Source: Colimorpha sp045598945 | Lineage (GTDB): Bacteria > Bacteroidota > Bacteroidia > Bacteroidales > P3 | Reading direction: 5' to 3' | Length of the DNA stretch: 23,524 bases | NCBI GenBank assembly: GCA_045598945.1 | Contig: JAZRVD010000152.1 | Coordinates: 1 to 23,524, forward strand | Shown here: one piece after another, positions 1 to 7,380 of the stretch | Numbering within the stretch: position 1 is the first letter of the stretch | Layout: each line of letters begins with the position of its first letter | Notes under the pieces: model-generated | The model's database searches: none | The model's input: the letters and a program-made list of their open reading frames with translations, nothing else | Told to the model about the DNA's origin: nothing | Translations under genes and position numbers: made by a program

Positions 1-2280
1 CATGCCGCCAATGCTTCCAACCTCATCGGCTTCACCGACACTGTCACACTCCTCCGTCAGTCTATCAACGACGTCAACGCCCGCGTTCAGGGCTTCCAGG
101 CTTATACCGACAACAAGGTCAACGCCCTCGCCGCTCATCTCAACGACACCCTCAGAGCCTATGCTCTCCAGTCTGCTCTCAACAACGAGGCTCAGCTTCG
201 TGAAGATGCCGACAACCAAGAGGTCGCCAACCGCGAGGCCGCCGTCAACGACGTCGCCAACCACCTCAACGACACACTCAACAACTACTACACCAAGGCT
301 GAGGCTGATGCCATTGTTGCTGCCGAAGCTACTCGCGCCACCGCTGCCGAGACCACTCTCCAGACCAACATCGACGCTCTCGAAAGCTATATGAAAGACA
401 CCCTCGACCTCTATGCTTTCAAGACCGCTGTCAGCGACCTCACCGATCACCTCAACGACACACTCAACAACTACTACACCAAGGCTGAGGCTGATGCCAA
501 TGTTGCTGCCGAAGCCACTCGTGCCACCAATGCCGAGAACACTCTCCAGACCAACATCTACAACCTCGACAATGCTCTTCGTGCCAAGATCTCTGCAGAT
601 AGCACTTTCTTGAACGACAGCATCAACACTGTTGTTGCTAACCTCTCTGCCGAAGAGCTCCGTGCCACCACTGCCGAGGCCACTCTCCAGACCAACATCG
701 ACAATGCCAGCAGCCTTATCCGCACCGACCTCAACAGCGAGATTGCCCGTGCCACCGCTGCCGAGCAGGCCAATGCTGCTCTCATCGCCACTCTCCGCGA
801 CTCCGTAGCCCTCCTCACCGACTCTATCCGCAATGTCTCCGACTCCTTAGACAAGGTCGCTAATAAGCTCAACACCCTTGGTCTGAAAGAAGTCGTCGCC
901 GTCAACAATAGTGCCGACAACAAGGTCATTGCCAATGTCGCCAATCCTATAGAAGATCTCGATGCCGCCAACAAGAGTTATGTCGACAACCTTTTCAACG
1001 TGGTTACTGCCCGTATGAATGTCCTTCACGACAGCATCGACAGCCTCTATAGAAGCCTCGAACGTTATAGAAGCGTCGACCGTACCTATCGCGATACCAC
1101 TGTCTACCACTCTCTCCCTGTTACAATACGTGGTGAGAAATATCAACAAGCAGGTACCTATCAACAAGTCATCGGCAAGAACATATATAATCTCGACTCT
1201 ATACTCGTAATCCATATCTTTGATATCAAATCGAGCTTGAGCTTTGCTTCCGACACATTCCATATCAAGACTCCTGCCGACCTCGACACTCTCGCTACTC
1301 TTGTCAGCGACAATTCTGATTTCTTCCAAGGCATGGTCGTATTCGTAGACAACGACATTGAATGTATTAATCCTGTCAAGCCAATAGCCACTGCTACTGA
1401 GTTCTTGGGCACCTTCGATGGTAACAACAAGACTATTAGACTCAAAAATGGTTTCAAGACCGACGGTCTCACAGAGGTCGCACTCTTCGTTAAAGCTTCC
1501 CAATCTACTATCAAGAACGTAATCATAGACGGTAGTTCTATATCAATTACAGATGGAACTGTTGAAAAACTCGCTGCTATTGCTATCCATGGCGGTATAA
1601 TCGATGGCTGTGCTAACCGGATTAAACTCGAAATTAATAACAATATAACAAATGTTTATGTTGCTGGTATAGCATATACTGCCAAGGAAATTAGAAATTC
1701 GTTCAATGAAGGTGATATAGTAGTTGACGCTCAGAAGGGTGTTCATGGTGCAGGTATAGTCGCTGATTGTGCACAACTTGTTGCCAACTGTTATAATGCT
1801 GGTAATGTAGATGTTAAGGCAAATGTTAATTTAGCTGCCGGTGGTATAGCAGCTATTGCTACTGATCAAAACAACAAGATAATCAACTGTTTCAATAAAG
1901 GAACCGTACAAGCATATAATAAGAATGATTCAGAATATAAACAATTTGGTTCTATAATGGGAAAGATGGTGGTAGAATGGCCTAACATCGAAAACTGCTT
2001 CTCAATATCAGATACGAAAGTTGATACACGTGAAATGCATATCGTATATGATGCTGTTGACGCTAATCCTCAGTTATTCCCAGGCGCAGCCTATGTGAAA
2101 TTGAATGTAGATAAATTCGAAATCTACAGTGCTTGGAATGCTACAGAAGCAAATAGACATTCTTTGAATAGTCGCAGCTATATGCACGATGCTTTGAATG
2201 CAAACATCGGTACTGGCAACGGTCAGTTAGATCCAGCTATCTACAAGAAGTGGAATGCCGATGGTACCTTCCAAAACTAA
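1..2280 (+). CDS. Large coiled-coil, tail-fibre-like surface protein with GLUG-like C-terminal part (5' end missing)
   Basis: Frame 1 is open from the first base to the TAA at 2278-2280, giving 759 visible residues with no start in the window; the Met codon at 391 is internal, because the repeats continue upstream of it without a break. Residues 1 to about 290 are Ala/Asn/Thr/Asp-rich, predicted helical and repetitive (units containing NNYYTKAEADA and TLQTNI), as in trimeric coiled-coil fibres. A motif near residues 310-330 (NPIEDLDAANKSYVDN) resembles the D-P-x-D-x-x-D-A-x-x-K-x-Y-V-D element of phage-fibre-like Bacteroidota secreted proteins. After a degenerate LP-x-x-x-x-G-x-x-x-x-x-AG repeat (about 365-400), residues about 440-640 hold GLUG-like beta-helix units (G-I-A or G-I-V, then N-C-Y/F-N-x-G). 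No C-terminal sorting domain is visible. The 5' half is GC-rich with C-ending codons, while the last 750 bp or so are AT-rich. Surface or secreted location is inferred; ligand unknown. Confidence 0.8.
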   Translation, partial: HAANASNLIGFTDTVTLLRQSINDVNARVQGFQAYTDNKVNALAAHLNDTLRAYALQSALNNEAQLREDADNQEVANREAAVNDVANHLNDTLNNYYTKAEADAIVAAEATRATAAETTLQTNIDALESYMKDTLDLYAFKTAVSDLTDHLNDTLNNYYTKAEADANVAAEATRATNAENTLQTNIYNLDNALRAKISADSTFLNDSINTVVANLSAEELRATTAEATLQTNIDNASSLIRTDLNSEIARATAAEQANAALIATLRDSVALLTDSIRNVSDSLDKVANKLNTLGLKEVVAVNNSADNKVIANVANPIEDLDAANKSYVDNLFNVVTARMNVLHDSIDSLYRSLERYRSVDRTYRDTTVYHSLPVTIRGEKYQQAGTYQQVIGKNIYNLDSILVIHIFDIKSSLSFASDTFHIKTPADLDTLATLVSDNSDFFQGMVVFVDNDIECINPVKPIATATEFLGTFDGNNKTIRLKNGFKTDGLTEVALFVKASQSTIKNVIIDGSSISITDGTVEKLAAIAIHGGIIDGCANRIKLEINNNITNVYVAGIAYTAKEIRNSFNEGDIVVDAQKGVHGAGIVADCAQLVANCYNAGNVDVKANVNLAAGGIAAIATDQNNKIINCFNKGTVQAYNKNDSEYKQFGSIMGKMVVEWPNIENCFSISDTKVDTREMHIVYDAVDANPQLFPGAAYVKLNVDKFEIYSAWNATEANRHSLNSRSYMHDALNANIGTGNGQLDPAIYKKWNADGTFQN
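262..560 (+). repeat. In-frame 186-bp (62-codon) tandem repeat in the coiled-coil gene
   Basis: Bases 262-313 and 448-499 are identical over 52 nt, and similarity continues to about 374 and 560, giving a 186-bp period that keeps the frame. Both copies encode HLNDTLNNYYTKAEADA followed by a VAAEATRAT-like stretch and TLQTNI. A third, partial copy of the second half (TTAEATLQTNID) lies at about 663-705. Such repeats can recombine and change fibre length. Confidence 0.85.
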
Positions 2281-2314
2281 TCGGGAATAAATAAGTTCCT
2301 ATACTTACTCTTCT

Positions 2315-2350
2315 GCAAGGGTCGCCTAATCAGGCGGCCCTTGCTTGTTT
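2315..2350 (+). terminator. Rho-independent terminator of the fibre-like gene
   Basis: The arms 2315-2327 and 2332-2344 pair over 13 positions (GCAAGGGTCGCCT with AGGCGGCCCTTGC, one G-U pair) around the loop AATC, followed by a T-rich tail (TTGTTT). It lies 35 bp after the stop codon. Confidence 0.85.
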
Positions 2351-2481
2351 ATGTCATAGCTTCTATGCTTACTGTTAGATGTTCTCTTTCTCTCGTTCTG
2401 CGTCATCTGTATGCAAGGCTGTACTAAATTATCCGAGGGCACCAGGCTGTTATTTTCTGCATGTATATGGATTATTTTTCG

Positions 2482-2489
2482 TACTTTTG
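2482..2489 (+). promoter_or_regulatory. Possible Bacteroidota -7 box (TACTTTTG)
   Basis: TACTTTTG fits TAnnTTTG and is followed by GCA, as in other promoters of this window, but no TTTG lies 19-20 bp upstream. If used, transcription would start near 2496, making a leader or non-coding RNA that runs into the structured region at 2682-2827. Confidence 0.35.
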
Positions 2490-2681
2490 CATTTGCAGAG
2501 TGTAGCAAGACTGCTCGCTGTTGTTGTGCAACGTTATAATAAAGAAAGGAATATAGAAGCCTAAGATCTCTAAAAGGCAAAAACATTTATGACCGGCAAT
2601 AGGGTAGGCCGATGTCTCTGTCGCACCTCCCTATAAAAAAACATATCGCTGGTAAGACATACTTTAATGAGCTTTCTCGCT

Positions 2682-2827
2682 CTTGTTCTTTTATCCGGAA
2701 ACCGCCAATTTCTCGTATATAATTCGAAAGAACAGGTCGTGGGCAGTTCGCGTCTCTCAATGGCGTGACTTTTCTGTCTACTTGTTTCTCGAATTAGGTG
2801 CTTGGCGGTGCCTCGGATAAGGACAAG
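2682..2827 (+). ncRNA. Candidate structured RNA: long rod-shaped hairpin, possibly 6S-like
   Basis: In a gap without credible genes, complementary blocks appear in nested order: 2682-2688 with 2821-2827 (7 bp, one G-U), 2691-2697 with 2814-2820 (TTATCCG/CGGATAA), 2701-2708 with 2802-2809 (ACCGCCAA/TTGGCGGT), and 2720-2727 with 2789-2796 (TAATTCGA/TCGAATTA). An asymmetric internal loop (11 and 5 nt) separates the last two, and the apical part pairs weakly. A run of seven T at 2848-2854 follows. A closing stem, internal bubble and apical stem recall 6S RNA, the RNA that binds RNA polymerase, but I saw no diagnostic sequence. It could also be a regulatory leader of the lipoprotein gene at 2868 or a decayed inverted-repeat element. 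Strand is assumed from the T run and the neighbours. True transcript ends are unknown. Confidence 0.5.
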
Positions 2828-2867
2828 TAATCAGATCAAGTCGCGTCTTTTTTTATATATTTCATTT

Positions 2868-3467
2868 ATGAAAAATAGATTTCTTTTATTGTTTGGATTA
2901 ACCTTGTTCTTGGCATCGTGTACAACGCAAATGCTTGTAACAGATGCCGTCGCCTATCAGTCTGTCCGTCCGTTATATTTCAAGCCAAGCGTCCCAACAG
3001 ATGCTACGATCTCTGTTGGATATCATATCACATGCGATGGGCTGTTGGAAGTAACAGTGTTTAACAAAACGGATCATGTGATGACTATTGACCAAACCAA
3101 GTCGTTTGTTGTCAATTCTGACGGCACTTCTATGTCATTCTACGACCCAACGGTGAGGGTAACTTCTGAGACAAGTTCTTCCTCTTCAACAAATGGCGCT
3201 TCGGTCAATCTGGGTGCTATCGCTGGTGCGGTAGGTGTTGGAGGGCGTGTAGGCACTCTTTTGTCGGGTGTAAATGTCGGCGGAGCTAACACTGATGGAA
3301 GCTCCACAACGCAGACAACATATTTCTCCGACCAGCCTCAAATATCTATAGGGCCTCATGGTAGTGGCTCTTTGTCTAAACAATACGAGATTTATAATCT
3401 GGGTCGAAAACATCTTTCTCTGTGTTCTTTGGATAGGTTGGATACTTTTTCTCCTAAGAAAAAATGA
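2868..3467 (+). CDS. Small lipoprotein, Bacteroidota hypothetical family
   Basis: A 199-residue protein. The start is the ATG at 2868, because it gives a classical lipoprotein signal (MKNRF, hydrophobic core, lipobox LAS-C at residues 16-19); the upstream TTG at 2802 would lie inside the RNA hairpin and spoil the signal. The mature part should be lipid-anchored, in the inner or outer membrane. Residues about 20-100 look beta-rich, followed by a Ser tract and a Gly/Val/Ala-rich segment (about residues 108-145: GAIAGAVGVGGR and similar) and a polar, Lys-rich end (SPKKK). The pattern resembles uncharacterised Bacteroidota lipoproteins with a glycine-rich middle. I do not recognise a function. 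No clear promoter lies between the RNA candidate and this gene, so it may share that leader. Confidence 0.75.
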   Translation: MKNRFLLLFGLTLFLASCTTQMLVTDAVAYQSVRPLYFKPSVPTDATISVGYHITCDGLLEVTVFNKTDHVMTIDQTKSFVVNSDGTSMSFYDPTVRVTSETSSSSSTNGASVNLGAIAGAVGVGGRVGTLLSGVNVGGANTDGSSTTQTTYFSDQPQISIGPHGSGSLSKQYEIYNLGRKHLSLCSLDRLDTFSPKKK

Positions 3468-3845
3468 TGTATAAAACATCTTGCACTGATTGGTTACTTT
3501 TTTCAATTGCACGTCATTAATATTAAAAAAGCTGATTTCAAGTTACAAATGCTATTCTCAATGCATCAATAATAAAAGAAAGGAGGTCGCTTATTATAGG
3601 TTAAAATTCTTATGGAAAATGACTATCACTGTATTTATAAATTATAAAGGAAGGAGGTTGAAGTACTGTTTATTATAAAAAAAATGAAGCTTGGTATTTA
3701 ATAGATTATTAAACAATTTGTTTAGTTAGTGTTTATAGAGAGGCTTTTACACGTCTGTTGTAGTCTTGCTCGAAGATGTTATTATATGTTTAGCAAGCAG
3801 ATTGTTATAAGTCTCTTTTATGTAAAAAAAACAATAATTGTGTTT
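3468..3845 (+). other. AT-rich gene-free gap with two AGGAGGT tracts
   Basis: Nothing coding is convincing here. Two purine tracts, AAAGGAGGT (3579-3587) and AAGGAGGT (3651-3658), are each followed within about 20 bp by TTATTATA, so they look like an imperfect repeat about 71 bp apart. A weak GATGT/ACATC hairpin (around 3467-3481) follows the lipoprotein stop. A one-mismatch -7 box (TAGTCTTG, 3761-3768) is the only promoter hint for the next gene. Confidence 0.5.
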
Positions 3846-6434
3846 ATGAAACGATTTTTTATTTTTTTGTCATTATTTACTATTTCATTGGTAGCTATTG
3901 CTCAATCTGCTTATGATATTCCTGGTGTTGGCAAGATATATTACAATATTGTAGATGATAAGGCTGTAATTGTCGCCCCTAATCTTTTGTCTCAAACCGA
4001 CCCGTGGGAGGGTTATGATAGACCTGTAGGTGCTTTGACTATACCAGGCTCTATTGATGGTCATACTGTTACTACTATCGATAGCTTTGCTTTTTATTAT
4101 TGTACTCAGTTGACCTCTGTCAGCATTCCAAATACTGTTGTTGATATAAACAAGTCTGCTTTTTATTATTGTACCAATATGACCGATGCTACTCTTGGTA
4201 GCTCAGTAGTAATAATTGACGACTGGGCTTTTGGCTATTGTACAAGCCTGACAAATATCAATATCCCGAACACTGTAACTCATATAGGTTTTAGAACATT
4301 CAACGAATGTAATATTGCCTCTATCTCGATTCCTAATTCTGTAACAACGATAGATTATGGCGCTTTTTATAATTGCGGAAATCTATCTTCAATAACACTT
4401 CCCAATTCTATTACAACTATTGAGGAATGGACCTTTGGCAATTGTACAAGTTTATCCAACATTACTATTCCTAATAGTGTTACTTCTATTGGTAGGTATG
4501 CTTTTGGTGGCGCAGGTTTAACGGCCATCAACTTTGGCACGTCTTTAACTACTATTGGCGATAGCGCTTTCTATTATTGTACCGATCTTGCCTCTGTCTC
4601 GATTCCTAATACAGTTACTTCGTTTGGTGCTGGTACTTTTTGCAATTGTGTCAACCTTAGTTCTGTTACCATAGGCAATTCGGTTACGAGCATAGACTTT
4701 GCCGCCTTTTATAATTGTCCGAAGTTAGCTTCTGTTGTTATCCCTAAGTCTGTCAATTTTATTGGTGATTATGCCTTCTATGGATGTGATCTAAAAAAAG
4801 TAACATTTGGCAAAATCCTTGATAATGTTGGATATTCTGCCTTTGGCACACAAGATGGCCTATCAGTAGAGGAGTTGCATTATACTGGTACTATGATGGA
4901 GTGGTGCAATATGAATTTTGAAATTCTTACAAGGTCGCATTTCGGCAGTTTGTTCAACGCACCTCACAAGCTTTTTATTGATGGTCAGCAGGTTACCGAC
5001 CTTGTTATTCCTGATGGTGTAAAAAAATTAAAAAGCTATATGTTCATAAGAACGACAGGTATTACATCAGTTTCTATTCCCAAGAGCGTTGGTACTATTG
5101 ATGATAATGCTTTTGCAGGCTGTTCAACTATTTCCAAAGTCAATTTTGCCGGCACTTTGTCCGACTGGTGCAAAAAAGATAGCTACAGTTTCTACTATCC
5201 GTACTATAGATTGGCTAATCCTGAGTATGACCCGTATGATATTACTGTGCCGAATAAATTATATATCAACAATCAGTTGCTAACCAGTATAGTCATTCCT
5301 AATGATGTAAAGACTATCCCTAATTTTGCTTTTGTAAATTTGGTCGATGTAACTTCTGTTACTATTCCCAAAACCGTAGACACTATTTACTGGGATGCTT
5401 TTCGGGGATGTATGAATATTGCCAAGGTCAATTTTGTGGGAACTATGTCTGACTGGTGCAAAAAGGAGGGTGAATATTTTTATTATCAATATTATAATAT
5501 GATATACGACCCTGAAGACGAATTGCCGAATAAACTGTATATCAACGATGAACTGGTTACGAATATTGTGATACCAAGCGATATCACGGTAATACCTGAT
5601 GGAGCGTTTTATAATTTGCCAGATGTAACATCTGTTACGTTCCATGATGCCGTTACTACAATAAATGATTTCTATGAAATGACGGGGTTGACAACACTTT
5701 ATATTCCTCATTCAGTAACGTCTATAAGATCTAATGCATTTGGTGACTGTGTTAATTTAACGGAAATTCATTGTGAGGGCATTGCTCCATTGCTTGGAAA
5801 TTATGCTTTCTATAATGTCCCAATGGATATACCCATCTTCATTCCCTGCGCTTCGTCTGCTTTGTATTTCGCTCGTTGGACTCATTTCACGAATTTTATT
5901 GAAAGTGGTGCGGCTGAATTCTCTGCTGTCTCTGCCGATGAGGATAAGGGTGCGGTACTAATACTTACTCGTCCTACTTGTACAGCGCCACAGGCGGTAG
6001 TTAATGCTGCTGCTAAAAATGGCTATCGTTTTGATCATTGGAGCAATGGAAGTACGGACAATCCTTATGTGCTAACAGTCTATGCTGATACAGTTCTTGT
6101 CGCTTATTTTGTTGCTGTATCTGGTGGCAACGAAGGTGGCAACGAGGGTGGCGACGAAGGTGGCGACGAAGGTGGCGATGAAGGTGGCAACGAAGGAGGT
6201 AACGAAGGTATTGGTGATGTGCAGACTGCTACATATAGTATTCTTTCTACAGTCAACGGTATAACAATAACAGGTGCTGACTGTCAGCGTGTATCGCTCT
6301 ATGATGTTAAAGGCAGACTTTTGGCAATTCAGCAAAATTGTCCTTCAACATTTACTTTTGCTGTACCTTCTACGGGTATTTATTTTATCCAGGTGGGAAA
6401 CTGCAAGGCTGAGCGTGTGATTAAGTTGCGTTAA
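3846..6434 (+). CDS. BspA-like leucine-rich repeat surface protein with InlB-type repeat and T9SS-like C-terminal domain
   Basis: An 862-residue secreted protein. The ATG at 3846 is chosen because it begins a clean signal peptide (MKRFFIFLSLFTISLVAIAQ); the frame is open from 3729 but that extension is not signal-like. Residues about 60-400 hold 12 successive 23-residue BspA/Treponema-type LRRs (I-G/D-x-x-A-F-x-x-C-x-x-L-x-x-V-x-I-P-x-x-V). Residues about 345-640 hold three longer tandem modules of roughly 90-96 residues, each with a WC motif (MEWC, SDWC, SDWC) and NKLYIN or HKLFID. Residues about 726-755 (GYRFDHWSNGSTDNP) match the divergent InlB B-repeat type. A GGNE/GGDE linker follows, then residues about 795-862 (VSLYDVKGRLL, STGIYFIQVGN, KAERVIKLR) look like a type IX secretion type A sorting domain. 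BspA-like proteins bind host matrix or other bacteria; that role here is inferred. The gene is more AT-rich than the core genes. Confidence 0.88.
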   Translation: MKRFFIFLSLFTISLVAIAQSAYDIPGVGKIYYNIVDDKAVIVAPNLLSQTDPWEGYDRPVGALTIPGSIDGHTVTTIDSFAFYYCTQLTSVSIPNTVVDINKSAFYYCTNMTDATLGSSVVIIDDWAFGYCTSLTNINIPNTVTHIGFRTFNECNIASISIPNSVTTIDYGAFYNCGNLSSITLPNSITTIEEWTFGNCTSLSNITIPNSVTSIGRYAFGGAGLTAINFGTSLTTIGDSAFYYCTDLASVSIPNTVTSFGAGTFCNCVNLSSVTIGNSVTSIDFAAFYNCPKLASVVIPKSVNFIGDYAFYGCDLKKVTFGKILDNVGYSAFGTQDGLSVEELHYTGTMMEWCNMNFEILTRSHFGSLFNAPHKLFIDGQQVTDLVIPDGVKKLKSYMFIRTTGITSVSIPKSVGTIDDNAFAGCSTISKVNFAGTLSDWCKKDSYSFYYPYYRLANPEYDPYDITVPNKLYINNQLLTSIVIPNDVKTIPNFAFVNLVDVTSVTIPKTVDTIYWDAFRGCMNIAKVNFVGTMSDWCKKEGEYFYYQYYNMIYDPEDELPNKLYINDELVTNIVIPSDITVIPDGAFYNLPDVTSVTFHDAVTTINDFYEMTGLTTLYIPHSVTSIRSNAFGDCVNLTEIHCEGIAPLLGNYAFYNVPMDIPIFIPCASSALYFARWTHFTNFIESGAAEFSAVSADEDKGAVLILTRPTCTAPQAVVNAAAKNGYRFDHWSNGSTDNPYVLTVYADTVLVAYFVAVSGGNEGGNEGGDEGGDEGGDEGGNEGGNEGIGDVQTATYSILSTVNGITITGADCQRVSLYDVKGRLLAIQQNCPSTFTFAVPSTGIYFIQVGNCKAERVIKLR
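6123..6206 (+). repeat. 12-bp minisatellite, seven units, encoding GGNE/GGDE
   Basis: Seven consecutive 12-bp units of the form GGTGGCRAYGAR encode a flexible Gly/Asn/Asp/Glu linker between the InlB-like repeat and the C-terminal domain. The unit length keeps the reading frame, so copy-number changes would only alter linker length. Confidence 0.95.
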
Positions 6435-6501
6435 AGTAATATTATATAAAATCGATGTCCTCAAAGGTCAATAAATATGTGGAGAGGTATGAGAGAAAAG
6501 G

Positions 6502-6532
6502 ACATAGATTAGATGGCGTAATCCGTCTATGT
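6502..6532. terminator. Possible weak hairpin between convergent genes
   Basis: ACATAGA (6502-6508) and TCTATGT (6526-6532) form a 7-bp stem with a 17-nt loop, between the BspA-like gene (plus) and the DUF6088 gene (minus), which converge. On the minus strand it is followed by TCCTTTTC, on the plus strand by no T run, so it would serve the minus gene better. No other terminator was found in this gap. Confidence 0.3.
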
Positions 6533-6616
6533 TAAAAAGAATAGTGTAGATATAGATTTGTTTAGATTATCAAATTATATGGAATGTGTTATTGTGGCGG
6601 ATTTCCAAATAAATGA

Positions 6617-7267
6617 TCAACGTTTCTCGTCTTGATAGATGGTAACAGTTTTCTTCGCTGTCAAGGCGAGAGACGTTATTATTAACTCTCTGACTTTTGA
6701 TGTCATCAGTCTTAAGTCTGCAATTTGAAGACGTGGATTTTCGTTTAGCTTTTTTTTGATTGCATCTATCTGTTCTGTGCTAAGGTTTTCTATTTTCCAG
6801 TCCTTCAGCGCAGTGGTAAGAAGTAGGGCCAACTTGCTGTGTATTGCAAAATATCTTGGTGATGAGTGTTTGAGCTTGATTGTCTTGCCTTCGCCTAAGT
6901 TGATGGTGCGAGAAATGCCGTCCGTAAGATATACTACATTCATAGGAACTTGCTGTGTTAATCCTATTTGATATTGTGCATAAAGCCCTGTGGGTATGAT
7001 TTTTGCTCCATCTCGTTTTGCTATCGCCTCTGCTATCTCTTCCATGGATGGAGGAATGGCTCCAAGTCCATATACTTTTTCTATTTTAGGATAGCAGTAG
7101 ATCCCACGTGCGGCTCTCAACACTAACCCTTTGTCCGTAAGTCTTTCTAATGCTTTGTTGATTGCATTGCGGTTACCAAATGCTACAAAGTCTGGAATGA
7201 AGAATACTGTTCCTCTCCCGCATTTTTTCATTTTGTTAAGTATTTTATCCTCAATAGTATCTGTCAT
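6617..7267 (-). CDS. DUF6088 / AbiEi antitoxin-like transcriptional regulator, no toxin partner
   Basis: A 216-residue protein with the layout of the DUF6088/AbiEi-like family: an N-terminal winged helix (residues about 1-60, containing FFIPDFVAFGNRNAINKAL and a RAARGIYCYP wing) and a C-terminal domain (SPRYFAIHSKLALLL). In AbiE-type systems such a protein represses its operon and neutralises an AbiEii nucleotidyltransferase encoded directly downstream. Here the downstream bases 6435-6616 carry only short frames and then the convergent BspA-like gene, so no toxin is present. It has its own -7 box at 7314-7321 and lies 113 bp after the ATPase gene on the same strand. The base composition is AT-rich, like an accessory gene. 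The family call rests on residue pattern; the DNA target is unknown. Confidence 0.75.
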   Translation of the reverse strand: MTDTIEDKILNKMKKCGRGTVFFIPDFVAFGNRNAINKALERLTDKGLVLRAARGIYCYPKIEKVYGLGAIPPSMEEIAEAIAKRDGAKIIPTGLYAQYQIGLTQQVPMNVVYLTDGISRTINLGEGKTIKLKHSSPRYFAIHSKLALLLTTALKDWKIENLSTEQIDAIKKKLNENPRLQIADLRLMTSKVRELIITSLALTAKKTVTIYQDEKR

Positions 7268-7313
7268 TTTTCTTTTAATATTCTGTCGCGAATTAGTATG
7301 TTATTTACGACCG

Positions 7314-7321
7314 CAAAGGTA
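7314..7321 (-). promoter_or_regulatory. -7 promoter box of the DUF6088 gene
   Basis: TACCTTTG on the minus strand matches TAnnTTTG and lies 47 bp before the start codon. A TTG at 7344-7346 (minus strand), 22 bp further upstream, is a weak -33 candidate. Confidence 0.55.
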
Positions 7322-7380
7322 ATAATAAATCTTGAAAAACTATCAATTAAGGCTAATAAAACATAAGTTTATCGTTATTT

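Noticed and set aside
2..394. 130-residue plus-strand ORF at the window start
   Set aside because: It is Ser/Thr/Pro-rich noise in frame 2 over the coiled-coil repeats; the real frame (frame 1) is open from base 1 and carries the repeat periodicity.
847..1503. 218-residue minus-strand ORF inside the fibre-like gene
   Set aside because: It is antisense to a repetitive gene with strong codon bias; no domain, promoter or start context.
2326..2586. 86-residue minus-strand ORF and a 61-residue plus-strand ORF in the same gap
   Set aside because: One overlaps the terminator hairpin, neither has a recognisable domain or signal, and composition is not coding-like.
2682..2827. Long inverted repeat as an insertion-sequence-derived element (MITE)
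   Set aside because: Pairing is interrupted by internal loops as in an RNA, and no flanking target-site duplication was seen; kept only as an alternative.
3490..3678. Small ORF and AGGAGGT tracts as possible leader-peptide genes
   Set aside because: The ATGs after the tracts are more than 20 bp away and give peptides of 5-11 residues; no evidence of coding.
6435..6616. Possible AbiEii toxin remnant downstream of the DUF6088 gene
   Set aside because: The minus strand after the stop gives only short frames (for example SFIWKSATITHSI) with no AbiEii motif.
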